From Andrena cerasifolii (taxonomy: Eukaryota; Arthropoda; Insecta; Hymenoptera; Andrenidae), in the NCBI RefSeq assembly GCF_050908995.1, contig NC_135120.1, forward strand, positions 19,667,433 to 19,731,432: a stretch of DNA of 64,000 bases, read 5' to 3'. The position numbers were made by a program, and so were the translations under genes. Shown in pieces: positions 12,958 through 24,400 of this stretch (positions are counted from its first letter, which is position 1; the number at the start of each line of letters is the position of its first letter). The notes beneath the pieces are model-generated. The model did no database searches, had not been told where the DNA came from, and saw only the letters and a program-made list of their open reading frames with translations.

Positions 12958-13416
12958 ACTCCCTCTCGCTCGCTCCTATATATTCCTTCCACTCTCGCTC
13001 CGTATCACCCTCTCTCCCCGCGATATCTGGCCGCTTCCACGCCGGCTGTCGGCCGTCCTCCTCGCCTCCCGCCGCTATCTTTCGCGCGAGCGAGAGGGAG
13101 TCTTACCTGTGAGGTAAGTAAAACCGGCGTTCCGTCGTACGTGTTACGGCATTGCGCGACTCGCCCGACTCGTAGCCCCACGCTCTGCCATTACGCGGGG
13201 TTCCGCAGCCTGCTACGACCGAGAGAGGAGCACAGGGGGAGCCAGGGAGAAGTAGAAGGGTGGAGAAGGAGGAAGAGGTGGTGGTAGCGGCGGCAGTGGT
13301 GGTGGTGGTGGTGGAACGCTGAGGAGAAGGAAGAGGTGGTAGCGATGGTAATGCAGCAACAGGGGTGAGGGGAAAGAGGTAGCGTTACGGGGAGTGAAAC
13401 AGAATGGAAAAGACGG

Positions 13417-13452
13417 AGGGAGAGAGAGATAGAGAGAGAGAGAGAGAGAAGA
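13417..13452. repeat. GA microsatellite
   Basis: A short (GA)n tract within purine-rich DNA. A GGT-rich run lies just before it, at about 13,280-13,315. Confidence 0.85.
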
Positions 13453-14438
13453 GAGAAGGAAGAATTAAGCGACTGGGTCGGAGGTGAGTTCTGGAGATGG
13501 TAGAGGGGCTGTGGTATCAAAAGGAGAGCTACAGAGGGGGGCGGCTGAGGTGGAACGACAGAGAGGCTATGGGAAGGGGGAGAGAAGCTGAAGTTGGAGG
13601 TGAGCCGTGTCGTTTGTATCGTGTCCGGTGGGGGTAGCGTGGACCAAGGCACGCTGCTTGGGGATGGGAGGGGACAGACGGGGGCCGAGAGGGGACAAAA
13701 CGCGAACCGTGGACCCCGGAGTGGGGGACACGAGTGGACCAACTGGGTTCGCCAGCAACCCGCGGTTCATTGACCGAGAAGTGCCGGGAGAGCCGAACGG
13801 TCGGCCGTGTTCGACCCGCTGCTAAAACAGAATTTGTACCAGCACTTTATGCGCGTCTCATCTACGCGCGACTCGCGAAACCCGACGGAGACGGACGACA
13901 CGCGTTAGAGCGAGGCGGGTTGGAGGGTTGGAGGATGCCGGGAGATAGGGTGGAGCATTAGATTTCGCGATGCACGGCAAGAGGAATCGCGGCTTTACAG
14001 ATTCCGGAATCAACCGCGCCGCGACCGCTGCAAGTCGAGGCACACGGGACGGGGTGGAAAACGAGGCTGCAGGAATTTCGGCGGCCGAGCACGGACGACC
14101 GGTGATGAACGTCAACGCAAAGTGGTCACGACTCCGCCGAGATGCTGCGAATTCTGACGGGTCAATTAAACGGCTACGAGGAATCGTGCTGCCGCTTTTC
14201 CTGGCGCAACCTTAACGAACCGGTCTCGTTGATGATAGCGGAGCATCCACGAGACAGGCGCGCACCACTTTCCGACATCATTTAATACAATTGATTTCAT
14301 TATGAGAAATGCTCCGAGACAGGGCTCGCGTAGTCGCTCCGTTAACAACAGTTACAGAGTAGCTACGTTCAATGACGGTTACACGCGGTTAACGATACTC
14401 CGTACACCAGCAGATTTATAAAGTCATTGAGAAGACAC

Positions 14439-15181
14439 TTAAGGTAGTGGACTATTGAATACGTAAAATCGTTAGTTTCTTTGACGCTAAATTACTTTGA
14501 TACCAAACAATCGTTATAGTCGTGCTTTTGACAATCTACTGTGGGCACGTTTGCGAGTATTTACAGCAACAAAAATCGTCGGAATGTATAAAATTGTCGA
14601 AGTTATTAATCGTTGAAGATAGTCCTGTACGGCGCGCCGCTGCAGGTGGTGTACATCGATTCAGGCGAACCAATCATCCGAAAACGAAATGCTTTCAGGT
14701 GATTATTCTATACACAAATATCTACAGTGTGGAAACTTGCCGATGAATTTCAACAAAAATTGTGGAAGTTACACACTAATCAATTTCCTTCGACATTTTT
14801 ACGGGAAAAAGCGTCTTCAATCAGTTATAAAATGTTTTACAAACATCCAATATTGATGCGGAATTTCTACACGATAGAGAATGCAATTCTACAGCTCCAT
14901 TTAAAGTTTTAAGTGAAAATATTCATTCGTTCAAGAGTTATGATGTACACCGTTTCTGAAAATGCTGTTTCGAGAACACCGGCTTCAAAGTTCGGGGTGT
15001 TACCTTTATCGCGCTGTTACTCGGCGGTACACTGTGTAACGTTCGCTGCTATAACTTCGACAATTATTTGAATTTTTTCACGAACATTTGTTTAAAATAT
15101 TCGTAAAGGATAAGACTTTCAGAAGCAGTAAACTAAAAAATATCGATTATTTTAAGCTGAAACAGTCCACTACCCCCTTAA
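14439..15181. mobile_element. TTAA-flanked non-coding element
   Basis: The left edge reads TTAAGGTAGTGGACTATTG and the right edge AACAGTCCACTACCCCCTTAA. They form a short terminal inverted repeat (about 15 bp) inside TTAA, the target of piggyBac-type transposons. The body is AT-rich with no recognised protein. The right third resembles the element at 54,091-54,639 and the 9.6-9.87 kb segment, which supports one dispersed family. Confidence 0.7.
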
Positions 15182-16248
15182 GGGATGGTTACTCTAAAGA
15201 CCACCGAACCAACGAAATCGAGGAAGATCCTAGCACCATAAAAACATCTCGTTACAAGCACATACAAGGTACACGGCCCGTCGAACGGGTTAATCGTCAC
15301 CAGGGGGATGTATACGCAGATCTCGCGTATCTCGTTAGGCGAGCCAGCAGTAGTACCAACCGTGTCGTCGAGCGTAATTACACCGGCGTAACGATTCAGC
15401 GGGTTAACGCGAAGTTCGCCGAGCTACGGTAGCTCATCAACACCGTCACGGAGGGGGGTGGAGGGAATCGAGGTCTGTCGGAACGGGCCGCACTTTGCAA
15501 CTTACGTCGATGACGTTCCCGTCGAACAAGCTAACCGCTCGAGCACGGGTGCAAGCAACGAACGGCTACGAGACACCCGGAGCGCACCCTCGACACTGCA
15601 AACTCTATTACCATTGATCGAATCATAGGACTATCCTCGACACGGTCCGTACGAGATACGCGCGGAAGCTACACGCGGCTGTACCCCATCGTACAGATTG
15701 CTGGAAGGGACCGATCGATCGGCGATAGGCCATTAGAGCCGATGCTATCGGGGGCCCGGCCAACGCGGAGAGCCACCGCGGTGGTATCGACGCGAGCGAT
15801 CGACGTTAGGGCCGATCGGTTCGATGACTTATCCCGTTCGGGCAACGAGACGACGACTACGCGTTTCCTGATCGCGACCCGGCCCAGGCGCGGCTGGACC
15901 GGGGAAGATGGCGGATGAGCGGCAGCGTTCAACGGGGAAGGGATCAGGTCCCCGTGCAAGTAAGTCTGTCGACTGCACCGGTGACCACACGGCCCGCACA
16001 CTTGTCGGGAAAGGAGATGCGCAACTCGGTGTAATGAACCTGGGAAACCGGTTACATCCGCGCGCGAGAGCGAGCCGGGGTATATATACAGATCGGTTCG
16101 GCCTCTACTTACGTTACATTACGCGGGTTGCTACTGCCCGCGATCGAGCGAGGCGTGCGCCACCCTTATGCATCCTTGTAGCTTGTGCAACCGCCGGGGA
16201 ATGTTTCAGTTCGAGGCGATTAATCGTTTGGATTCAGAGTTCTATATA
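15182..16248. other. No gene recognised
   Basis: GC-rich single-copy-looking sequence. Open frames are short and of biased composition, and I see no convincing exon. Confidence 0.4.
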
Positions 16249-17788
16249 GGGTAAATAGTACAGTGGTTGGCCACCTGACAGTGATTGGCCCTATTTTGAG
16301 AAATGAAAAAATATAAAGAAATATCAATGTTATGCTTTTTTTATGGACATGTTCGTATTCCTTGTACTTTTCAGCTTCGAATGTAATGAATATTTCTCCA
16401 CTCATTATATACTGTGATTATATTTAAAAGCAGGAGACTCGGCTTTACAGCTTTAAAATTACAGCGATTCAATAAAAAAATTGTAAGAGTACAGTTGAAA
16501 GTTTTCGAATATTTTAATGTATTCGTGATATCTATATCTCTCATATTCTGTATATATTGATAAATAACGGTCAAAACTTTATAAAGAAATTATTTATTTG
16601 GTAAAATTATACATATATTATGAAAATTACAGGAGGCCAACGAGTTTTATATGAAAAATGTTGAATAGCAATTATTGGCCGGGCTGCCGGCAACTATTTT
16701 ATAACCATGATAACGTTAAAGCAGTTATTAGCGGTATTGAAACGGTAATTCTTAAAAAAGATTTAATATTTACATAATTATAGTACAATTAAATAAAAAG
16801 AAGAAGTACTATTATGTATGTTACATTTTACAGTTATATTTTAAGTTTCTTGTGATTTGCATTTTAATTGGTGTATTCAAATTCAATTTGATTATTAAAT
16901 TTATTTAATTAAATTGGAATTAAAAATGAAATTTGATTGAATTAATTGGATAAAGCAGCAAGAGAAAAACATTTTAAAAAGAGAAAATCAGTAACAAGGA
17001 GAATACTATTCAAAATAAAAGAGCGAAACCAATAATTATAAGCAATGAAAGATGCCCAAAGAAAGTATACCTTGTCAGAGGGACATTCCATGCGAAATCG
17101 GACACTTTTTGGAGTAACATTTCGGATATGGCTGAAATTTGAATATGTTGTAGTCTTTAGGGATATATAAACATATCTCGAAGGATTTTTGACAATTTTG
17201 AAAAATGTCGATGTTACAGCTGTTTAAAGGTAAGTGCTAACTTTTTTTCAATAAATTATAACTATGGAAGTAGTAAACGGATGCAGATGAGGTTTACGGC
17301 GATTTGTAGAAAAGATATTGAAGTTTTAAGAAAAAATTATTTCGCATGGAATGTCCCCAGAGATAATAACTGATAAAGTATAAGATGTATAAGAATAAAT
17401 ATATTTATTTATGTTTAATAAACACATACATACATAAGATATACGCATTTTTATTGAATAATTTTAATCCAATTTCTATCATCAAATCATATAACATTTT
17501 CTTTTAGGTTATATTATGTGTCAAATAGCGGCCAATCACTGTCGAACCGATCGGACAACTACTGTCATGATCATGCCAATAACTATATTTCTTCGTAATT
17601 AACACATTTTTTGTATATTTTTATACATTCTTGATTTTTTTTATAAACTCTATTTATTTTTAGATTATTAGGGGTTTTTCGTACTTATTTATATTGATTT
17701 CCATTTCAAATTTTATTAAATTCACATTTATAATTCGATATTTATGTGACACTCTTACTTAAGTGGCCAACCACTGTACTCTTTACTC
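16249..17788. mobile_element. Non-coding element, GGGTAAAT end and GGTTGGCC motifs
   Basis: The left end is GGGTAAATAGTACAGTGG followed by TTGGCCAC. The right end is its complement with three changes in the outer ten bases and an exact 18-bp core (AGTACAGTGGTTGGCCAC). At the left end the motif ACAGTGGTTGGCC is followed 18 bp later by ACAGTGATTGGCC. An exact inverted copy of the second form lies near 17,527. Flanks are TATA and TATG, possibly a 4-bp duplication with one change. The 1.54 kb body is AT-rich with no recognised protein, and a smaller element sits inside it at 17,079-17,357. The architecture matches the elements at 20.3 and 59.1 kb. Confidence 0.75.
17079..17357. mobile_element. 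Small MITE nested in the 16.2 kb element
   Basis: The two edges are inverted copies of GGGACATTCCATGCGAAAT, about 280 bp apart. Outer bases diverge slightly and no clear target duplication is visible. No coding sequence is present. Confidence 0.65.
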
Positions 17789-20294
17789 TATGATCTCAAT
17801 GGACTTGTTTCCCCGGTGTCTTGACAATAGCACGCCCGCGAATATCGGCGGCTATTTGGAGAAGCTCTTAGTGCTTAACTGTATTTGGCACTTTGATCGA
17901 ATAATAGATTTAACCTGGAGAGCATCGAATTTCGAGCGTTTTAATCCTCCCAGCATCTCGGGCAATTTTCGTACCATAATGGATGCTATGGTACCTACCG
18001 TGATCCATTAAACTTCCGCGGCGAGGGCTCCGCCGTATTCTGGGGAATTTCCTGCCCCCGCGGGGGAACGGAGCAGAGCCCGTGCCCGAAAAATGTTACA
18101 CACTTCAGCTCCCAACATTTTCATCCCCCCCGGGATATATCCTCCGTGCGCAACCCACTGTATTTCCGTGGCGGGCCGTTGAAAAAGTAATAATGCACCG
18201 GCGCATCTGGCGCGGTCACTAAATCTACTTTATTCGTATTCAATTACCCTTTCTGCCCGCGTTCGGCGGCCTAAAAATATACTCGCCGCGAGTCCTCCCC
18301 CTCGGAGGAAGAAAATGGAGCTGTCGCGGCGAAGGAAAGCCAGGAGGAAAAAGTAAAAATAATAACCGGGACGCGCTCTCAAACTCCCACGAGATCAAAA
18401 TAAATTTCAAACGATCGATCGACCCTATTCCATCCACGAGCCACCGCGGGCATCCCTTAACGCTCTCCCTTCCACTGCAAACACAATCCTCCACGTTTAC
18501 GCTCGAAATTAAAAAGCCTCGTATTCGTAATCGCGACCTCTCGAACCACCTCCACCCCACCCCTGCTCAACGAACAATTCCCTGAATGAACGGTGTTTCA
18601 TTGTCGGGATAGAAAGGGTTGGATACTCGACGGCGGTAATGGCGGTGTCTTAGGGGAGGAAAAAATGCCGGGATTCAATTACCGCGGGGCGAAACGGGCG
18701 AGAGCGGAACTTCCGGTCGCCGGGATCTTCCGGCTCGGCGTAAACCGTTCCGGCATAAAAGGAAGGCCAAAGAAAGGGGGATAAAGGGCGGTGGGACCGG
18801 AGAGGGAAGAAAGCTCTCGGGGAAAGCTACGTGTCGAGGGGAGGGATGGAGGTGGGGCCGGGGGTTTAGCGCGAGAAGTAGCAGAGCTAGGATAGCAAGA
18901 GGGGAAAGGTAAAGAGGGGGATGGGGGAGGTTGAAGAAAACATAATAGGGTGGGGCGCTTTGCTGCCGCTTTTGAATCGATCCAACGCCGGCTACAGCTG
19001 GAGTCTCATCCCCCCAGGCTCGACCAGCGGTTCTCATTCTCCATCCCCCTAGTTTCACATTTATCGCGGCCGAATACAATCCCGTACTATACAGGCTACT
19101 TTCCAATCACGACTACGGCCTCCAGGCTGCGTTCCACTAATCATATTGATACAGTAACGCCATGAGAAGATGGACCAGCGAGTGCTTCCTTGCGCACTGA
19201 CGGTAATATACCAGCGGTTGACTAAACTGTTAAGGGTGCAAGCGATTTCGGCAATGTTCCTGTGCGAATATCTTAAAAGTTCCAGTGGCAACTTCCACTT
19301 TGAAAGCTCCCTTCGACCTGCGATTCTAGGGGACTGCGACCGGCAGAGAAAACACTCGTGCGCCTATACCTGCGCGCAGTTGTTTGCCAGTACGATCAGT
19401 AGAATATGCCAAGCGCGATTGGATTTAGATTAACGCCGACTTTAACACTGTCGAGACATCAAACTCCTAGGGGTAAACTGGGTCGTGGATCCGGGGCTCG
19501 TGCCTGGGCGTGTACGTGTCGAGCACGGATGAACGAGCTTTGAGGACACTTGTTAGCCAGAACCACTCGAATACGAGCGGCGGCTGGTTATTAATTCGTC
19601 GTCGTCCCATCGTGGACGTCGATTTCCAATGGGCTGTAGGGTAGATCAAGATCGCGCTTTATAATCTGCCCGTTATTAGCCTCACCCCTCCCCCTCTAGC
19701 GCTGGGAGAGAATCGTGTTTCACCCAACCGTTCTGCCGATTAAATTGCGAGTGATTGACCAATTGCCAGCGTAGGCGCGAATGACATCGGCTCGTTCGAT
19801 TTCGAACCGTGCCGGCGTACACGGGCGGCCCGCGAGATCGCCGATGGCGGAAATAGTCGATTCCAGCGGATCGAATGGCAAAACTGCCGGAGAACTTTCC
19901 TCCCGATGAACAGTAATAGGAACTGTCGCCTCGGAGAGCCTGGCCACGCGGGTGAAGCAGAATCGACGACGAAATTAGAAGTTTGTCGGAAAAGCGGACG
20001 AATAAATGTCCTTGAACGTTCTGATCACTGTAGGGTGGAAATACAATATCCTGGTGCTCCATTTTTCGTCCACGCTGCGGAACGACGGTGTGCGTTCGAT
20101 CGTAGTAAATGTAAAGCGGGAGGATAATTTCATTTGAGTAACACCGTCGAGGGTGTTAATCTACTAATGGATCAAGAATGTTTCAATAAACTCGAGATTC
20201 CGATTGCTCGGAACGGAACTTCGCGAAGATTGATGTTGAGTAGATAAAACTATACTGCTCCTAGTTCCTAAGCTTCGAACACTAAAGAATATTA
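17789..20294. other. No gene recognised
   Basis: Mixed-composition sequence. Purine-rich and pyrimidine-rich runs at about 18.25-19.0 kb give long but low-complexity frames. I see no supported exon. Confidence 0.4.
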
Positions 20295-21190
20295 GGGGAG
20301 ACCGGGGCAGATTGTAACACGGGGTAAATTGTAACATAAGTAAAATCCTTTGAACGACAAATCTGGTAACCCACAGCATCCGAGAGCTGCTTGACGATAT
20401 CAGCACCGTCGGTTTTAGTGACACAAACAAGCGTTGTGTATTCAATTTGTGGTTATAGCCCAGAATTTTAGTATTTAGAGCGCGTAAGTAAATGTTGTCT
20501 TAGCACTTTTATTTCAATTAAACGTCGTTAGAAACCGTTTGAATTTTTGCCTTTTTGTCGCAAATGAATCAGTACACATTGGTTTATTATAATGTGTTCG
20601 CATTTTAGTAATTTGATGTTTAGTTTCTCGTTTGCTGAGATAAAACAGAAAAATTCAAACTCGGGGTAAATTGTAACATGCTACTAGTTACTCCGCTCTA
20701 AATGGTGATAAAGCTGGTGCTGACACACCAGAAAAAGATGCTCTAGACGCACAAGAGAACAATCGAGAATCCGAAAAGTATAAGAAAGTATAAAGACGAG
20801 TATCCAAAAAGTAAAGAAAGCGAAAAAGAAGATTTTGATAGAATCAGATGAACAATCAATTATTGTTTAACTCATGTATATCAAATGTTTAATAATGATA
20901 TGTGTTTTCATTTATATTTTGTAGAAATGATTATTTGTGTTCATATTTGTATTTAAATAAGTAAAATAGATGTGTTACAATTTACCCCGGGACTGGGGCA
21001 CATTGTAACAAAGCTTCAGATTTGTTTAAGACGAAGCTAGATGTCTAAGTGTCCAAGATTTTGTCACGTACTTTCACGCAATTAGTTCACCACATCTGTA
21101 AATCACGAAAATTATTTCCTGATCGAGGAAAACACTTTCGAGAAGAAACTGTGAAAACTTTTTTGTTACAATCTGCCCCGGTCTACCCCC
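20295..21190. mobile_element. Non-coding element, repeated TTGTAACA motif
   Basis: Terminal inverted repeats share AGACCGGGGCAGATTGTAAC, preceded by GGGG. The left end carries two tandem motifs 17 bp apart (GGGGCAGATTGTAACA, then GGGGTAAATTGTAACA). The right end carries one, inverted. Further copies lie at about 20,664 (direct) and 20,972-21,010 (an inverted copy facing a direct copy). The body is AT-rich without a recognised protein. Flanks do not show a clear target duplication. Confidence 0.75.
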
Positions 21191-21425
21191 AAGTACGATC
21201 AGTCAGAGTGTCCCACGCGGAAAATCCTTTTTACCGTGAAACTCAAAGTTCTCCACCTTCGACATCCCTGATTGTCGACGGTATTAAGAAAGACCGTCGT
21301 GGTAAGCTCGCGAGGTGTCGGTGCTGATCGGGCGAGGCCACGTCGCGTGTTGGTTGACGAAATAAGCCGCGAGATTAAATTGGACGCGGGTAGACGGCTC
21401 GCCGTCATTTATAATAAAGACTCAC

Positions 21426-24400
21426 CGTTGTTGTTGCGCAGGATGGAACCAGGACTCGTCGCCTCGAGAGGGCTGCTGGGTTCTTCCGTGCTCGGCTCCC
21501 TCTTCACGCTGAAATGGAAACATCTATTATGTATTCAATCGAACCCGGGACGAGAGCAGAGAGACAGAGGCTGAGGGAGGAGGCAGAAATCAGCCGAAAG
21601 CCGAAAGTAGTCCAAGATCGGGGGCGCGAGGGTCCTCGAGCCAGGGTCGTTCCGTGCAGCCGAAACATTTTGTTCGGAGGATACCTCCTTATCGTGGGGC
21701 GGCTCTGTTTGCGCGTAAGAGAGGTCCTTTTGACTACGGCCCTGACTCGATCCGAGCAATCAGGGTTGACCCAGTTTTTGAGTTCAATTTGCGCCGCGAA
21801 GCCGCGCGCGTTTCGCTTAAGCTGGCCGAAATGAAAATGGATTGGGCCGAGGGTGCGGGAAAGAAAAAAAAAAATCGAAGATTAATTGTTTGGTGGGGGT
21901 CTAATTGTACGCTACGGACAACCTCGTTGGGGTGCAGCCTGTCGCGGGATGCGACCTTCGCGCGAGCTTCAGACGACTTTGCTTTTAACGAGACTCTTTT
22001 TAATGTGTTCTTGTAGGGAAACAGCAAGACCGAGTGCACTTTTGTCTTATTGCGCGAGATCCGTAGGACGGGCTTGATTGATTGACTGCAGTGAAGAGAT
22101 ACCTACTATAGTAACGTTGAAACGTTAGATAGAGGAATCTCTCTGAAAATAAGCAGAAAGTGACAAAGAAGTGTAGCGTCATTAAGGGGTCTTTCCACTG
22201 TGACACCCTGATAAAGTACCGCTGGTTGGGACTTTTTTTTGCCACAAAAAGAACGTGTTTAGTAAAGTGAGGTTTTGCCTATCTATTAATACGTGTTTTG
22301 AGAATACAAAATTATTTTTTGCACATTTTTGTAATGCTTGCTTGCGCCAATATAAGTGGATGTAGTAAGCGCTGTAAAAAAATAAGACGCCTCGACTGCG
22401 GATTCGATTTTCGAGGAACCGTGTGTCTGAAACAAGAAAACCAAAAAGATTTGTAATCAGTATGACTGTCGCTATGGCAGAGACTAGAATAACATATTTT
22501 CGTTGATTTTTTCTCATATTTTGCGTCGCAGAATGATTAAAAAATATAGCTAATTTCGATAGTTCAACTTTGGACGTCCGTCATTTTGTTAATTCTTTAT
22601 CAATCAAATTAATCCTAGCCTCTGCCATAGCGACGGTCATACTGATTGCAAATCTTTTTGGTTTTTTTGTTTCAGACACACGGTTCCTCGAAAATTGAGT
22701 CCGCAGTCGAGACGTCTTTTCTTTTACAGCGCATAGTACACCCACCTATTTTGCCGCAAGCAAACGTTATAAAAATGTGAAAAAAATAATTTCGTATTCT
22801 CAAAACACGTATTAATAGATAGGCAAAACCTCACTTTAGTAAACACATTCTTTTTGTGACAAAAAAAAGTTCCAAACAGCGGTACTTCATCAGGACGTCG
22901 CAGTGGAAAGGCCCCTTAAGAACGTATTAAGATCGTTTCTTTTTCATCTGTAGGTTCCGAAGAATCTACGCGCGAAAGTATTTAATGACACTGTGGACCA
23001 TGAAGAATGGGGAGAATTTTATAATAGAATATAGCGAAGTTTAATAGAATATGGCCTGGTAGAAAGAACGATACCGGGAGGGACTCGATTAAGAGATTGC
23101 ATCAAATGGTGAGAAAGTCAAGTGTCGCGTTACGAAGGGCGCCAAGGTAGCAGCCCCAAGATACCCGGAGCCGCCAGATTGGAAAATTCTTCTGGCAAAT
23201 ATTTTCCCGGCGTCTTTGAGGCTCCTTCAAAGAAGATCGAAGCCCATCAATAACCAATAGATCCGCGAGGATGGGACACGGATCGACACCCTCGGCTTCT
23301 GGAGGGGCACCCAGCCCCTCTATGAATAGATATCCTATTTCGGAAGCCGAAGTACGTATTATCGAGCGGCAAACGACGTTCGCATTACCACTTTGCGCCG
23401 CGACGAGCTCAGGAACCAACGAGACTACAGTGCCATCTCCAGTTCTGCCGAGTGCTCTTCGGTAATTAGCAACCCCCCCGAATAATTAGACCGGAACGGG
23501 TCGAAGGGAAACATTTGTACGCGAAGCTGACGGATCACGGGTGCCGCGAGTGACCGATCCCAGCAACGTGAACGGAGGAGCCATCTTTTAGGATGCGCCA
23601 AAATTTTCAACTAGCGAACACTGAATGCGATCAACTATTCATATGTATGCAAGGCCTTGTTCCTGTGACCTTTGAATATCTATAAACTGGATAAAAGGGA
23701 ACTGGTGTCGCGGGATGAAAGTGGCGCAGGAATATGTACTTCGTGGAATTCGAATCGAAATCGGATCTTTAACAATCTGTGGGTGCTGCTTTGTCACATT
23801 CCTTGACGAAATTCTTCAAACAGACCTTTTCTTACGATCTATATAATAATGAGACCAGCGCAGAGTTTGGAGAAACAGCGTATAACGAAATCTCTACAAT
23901 GGACTTTTGTTGCATCCTCCGTGGAAGACCGCGAGAATGAGAAGCTGAACGTGAATGTATGTACAGACTAGATTAATAAATCATAATGGAAGACCATAAT
24001 GAACAGGTTGCCACACTTCGGGTCGAGCAGTACGAGAATAAAGAATCTCCCGCGAGCTGCTGCGGCTAGATACATAGTTAATGGTAATTACTTGAGCCGA
24101 AAGTATGCGCGCAAAAGGAGGGGGAGGAAACTGTGCTGGGAGGAACTCTGATTTTGAAATAAAGATTGTACGATGAGCAGACGGAGATGGCATGGAAAGA
24201 TATGGAAATGGATTTTCGCGTGGCTAAAAACGCGAAGTATAAGGGAGGCCAGAAGTGGGTTGATAAATCAGAGAAGGTGCCGTGGTGGAGAATGCCTCTA
24301 CAAAGGGAAGTCTGTGCTCGTGTAAGCACTAAGTAATTGTGGAAGATTGTTCCTGTAAACGGTAAATATGCGAGGAAAGATGAGAAGATACTAAACTTGA

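Larger units (their letters stand above)
10575..14438. other. CpG-rich, microsatellite-rich region without a supported gene
   Basis: The region holds GA and CT repeat tracts and GC-rich DNA with long Ser/Leu- or Arg-rich frames that are artefacts of these repeats. A short block at 13,101-13,116 contains a strong splice donor on each strand. A non-coding first exon on either strand is possible here but cannot be placed. Confidence 0.4.

Noticed and set aside
12616..13287. Long Ser/Leu-rich plus-strand frames
   Set aside because: Driven by the CT microsatellite and CpG-rich flanks; no domain or splice support.
13191..13742. Minus-strand 183-codon Ser/Pro/His-rich frame
   Set aside because: Low-complexity translation of purine-rich simple sequence.
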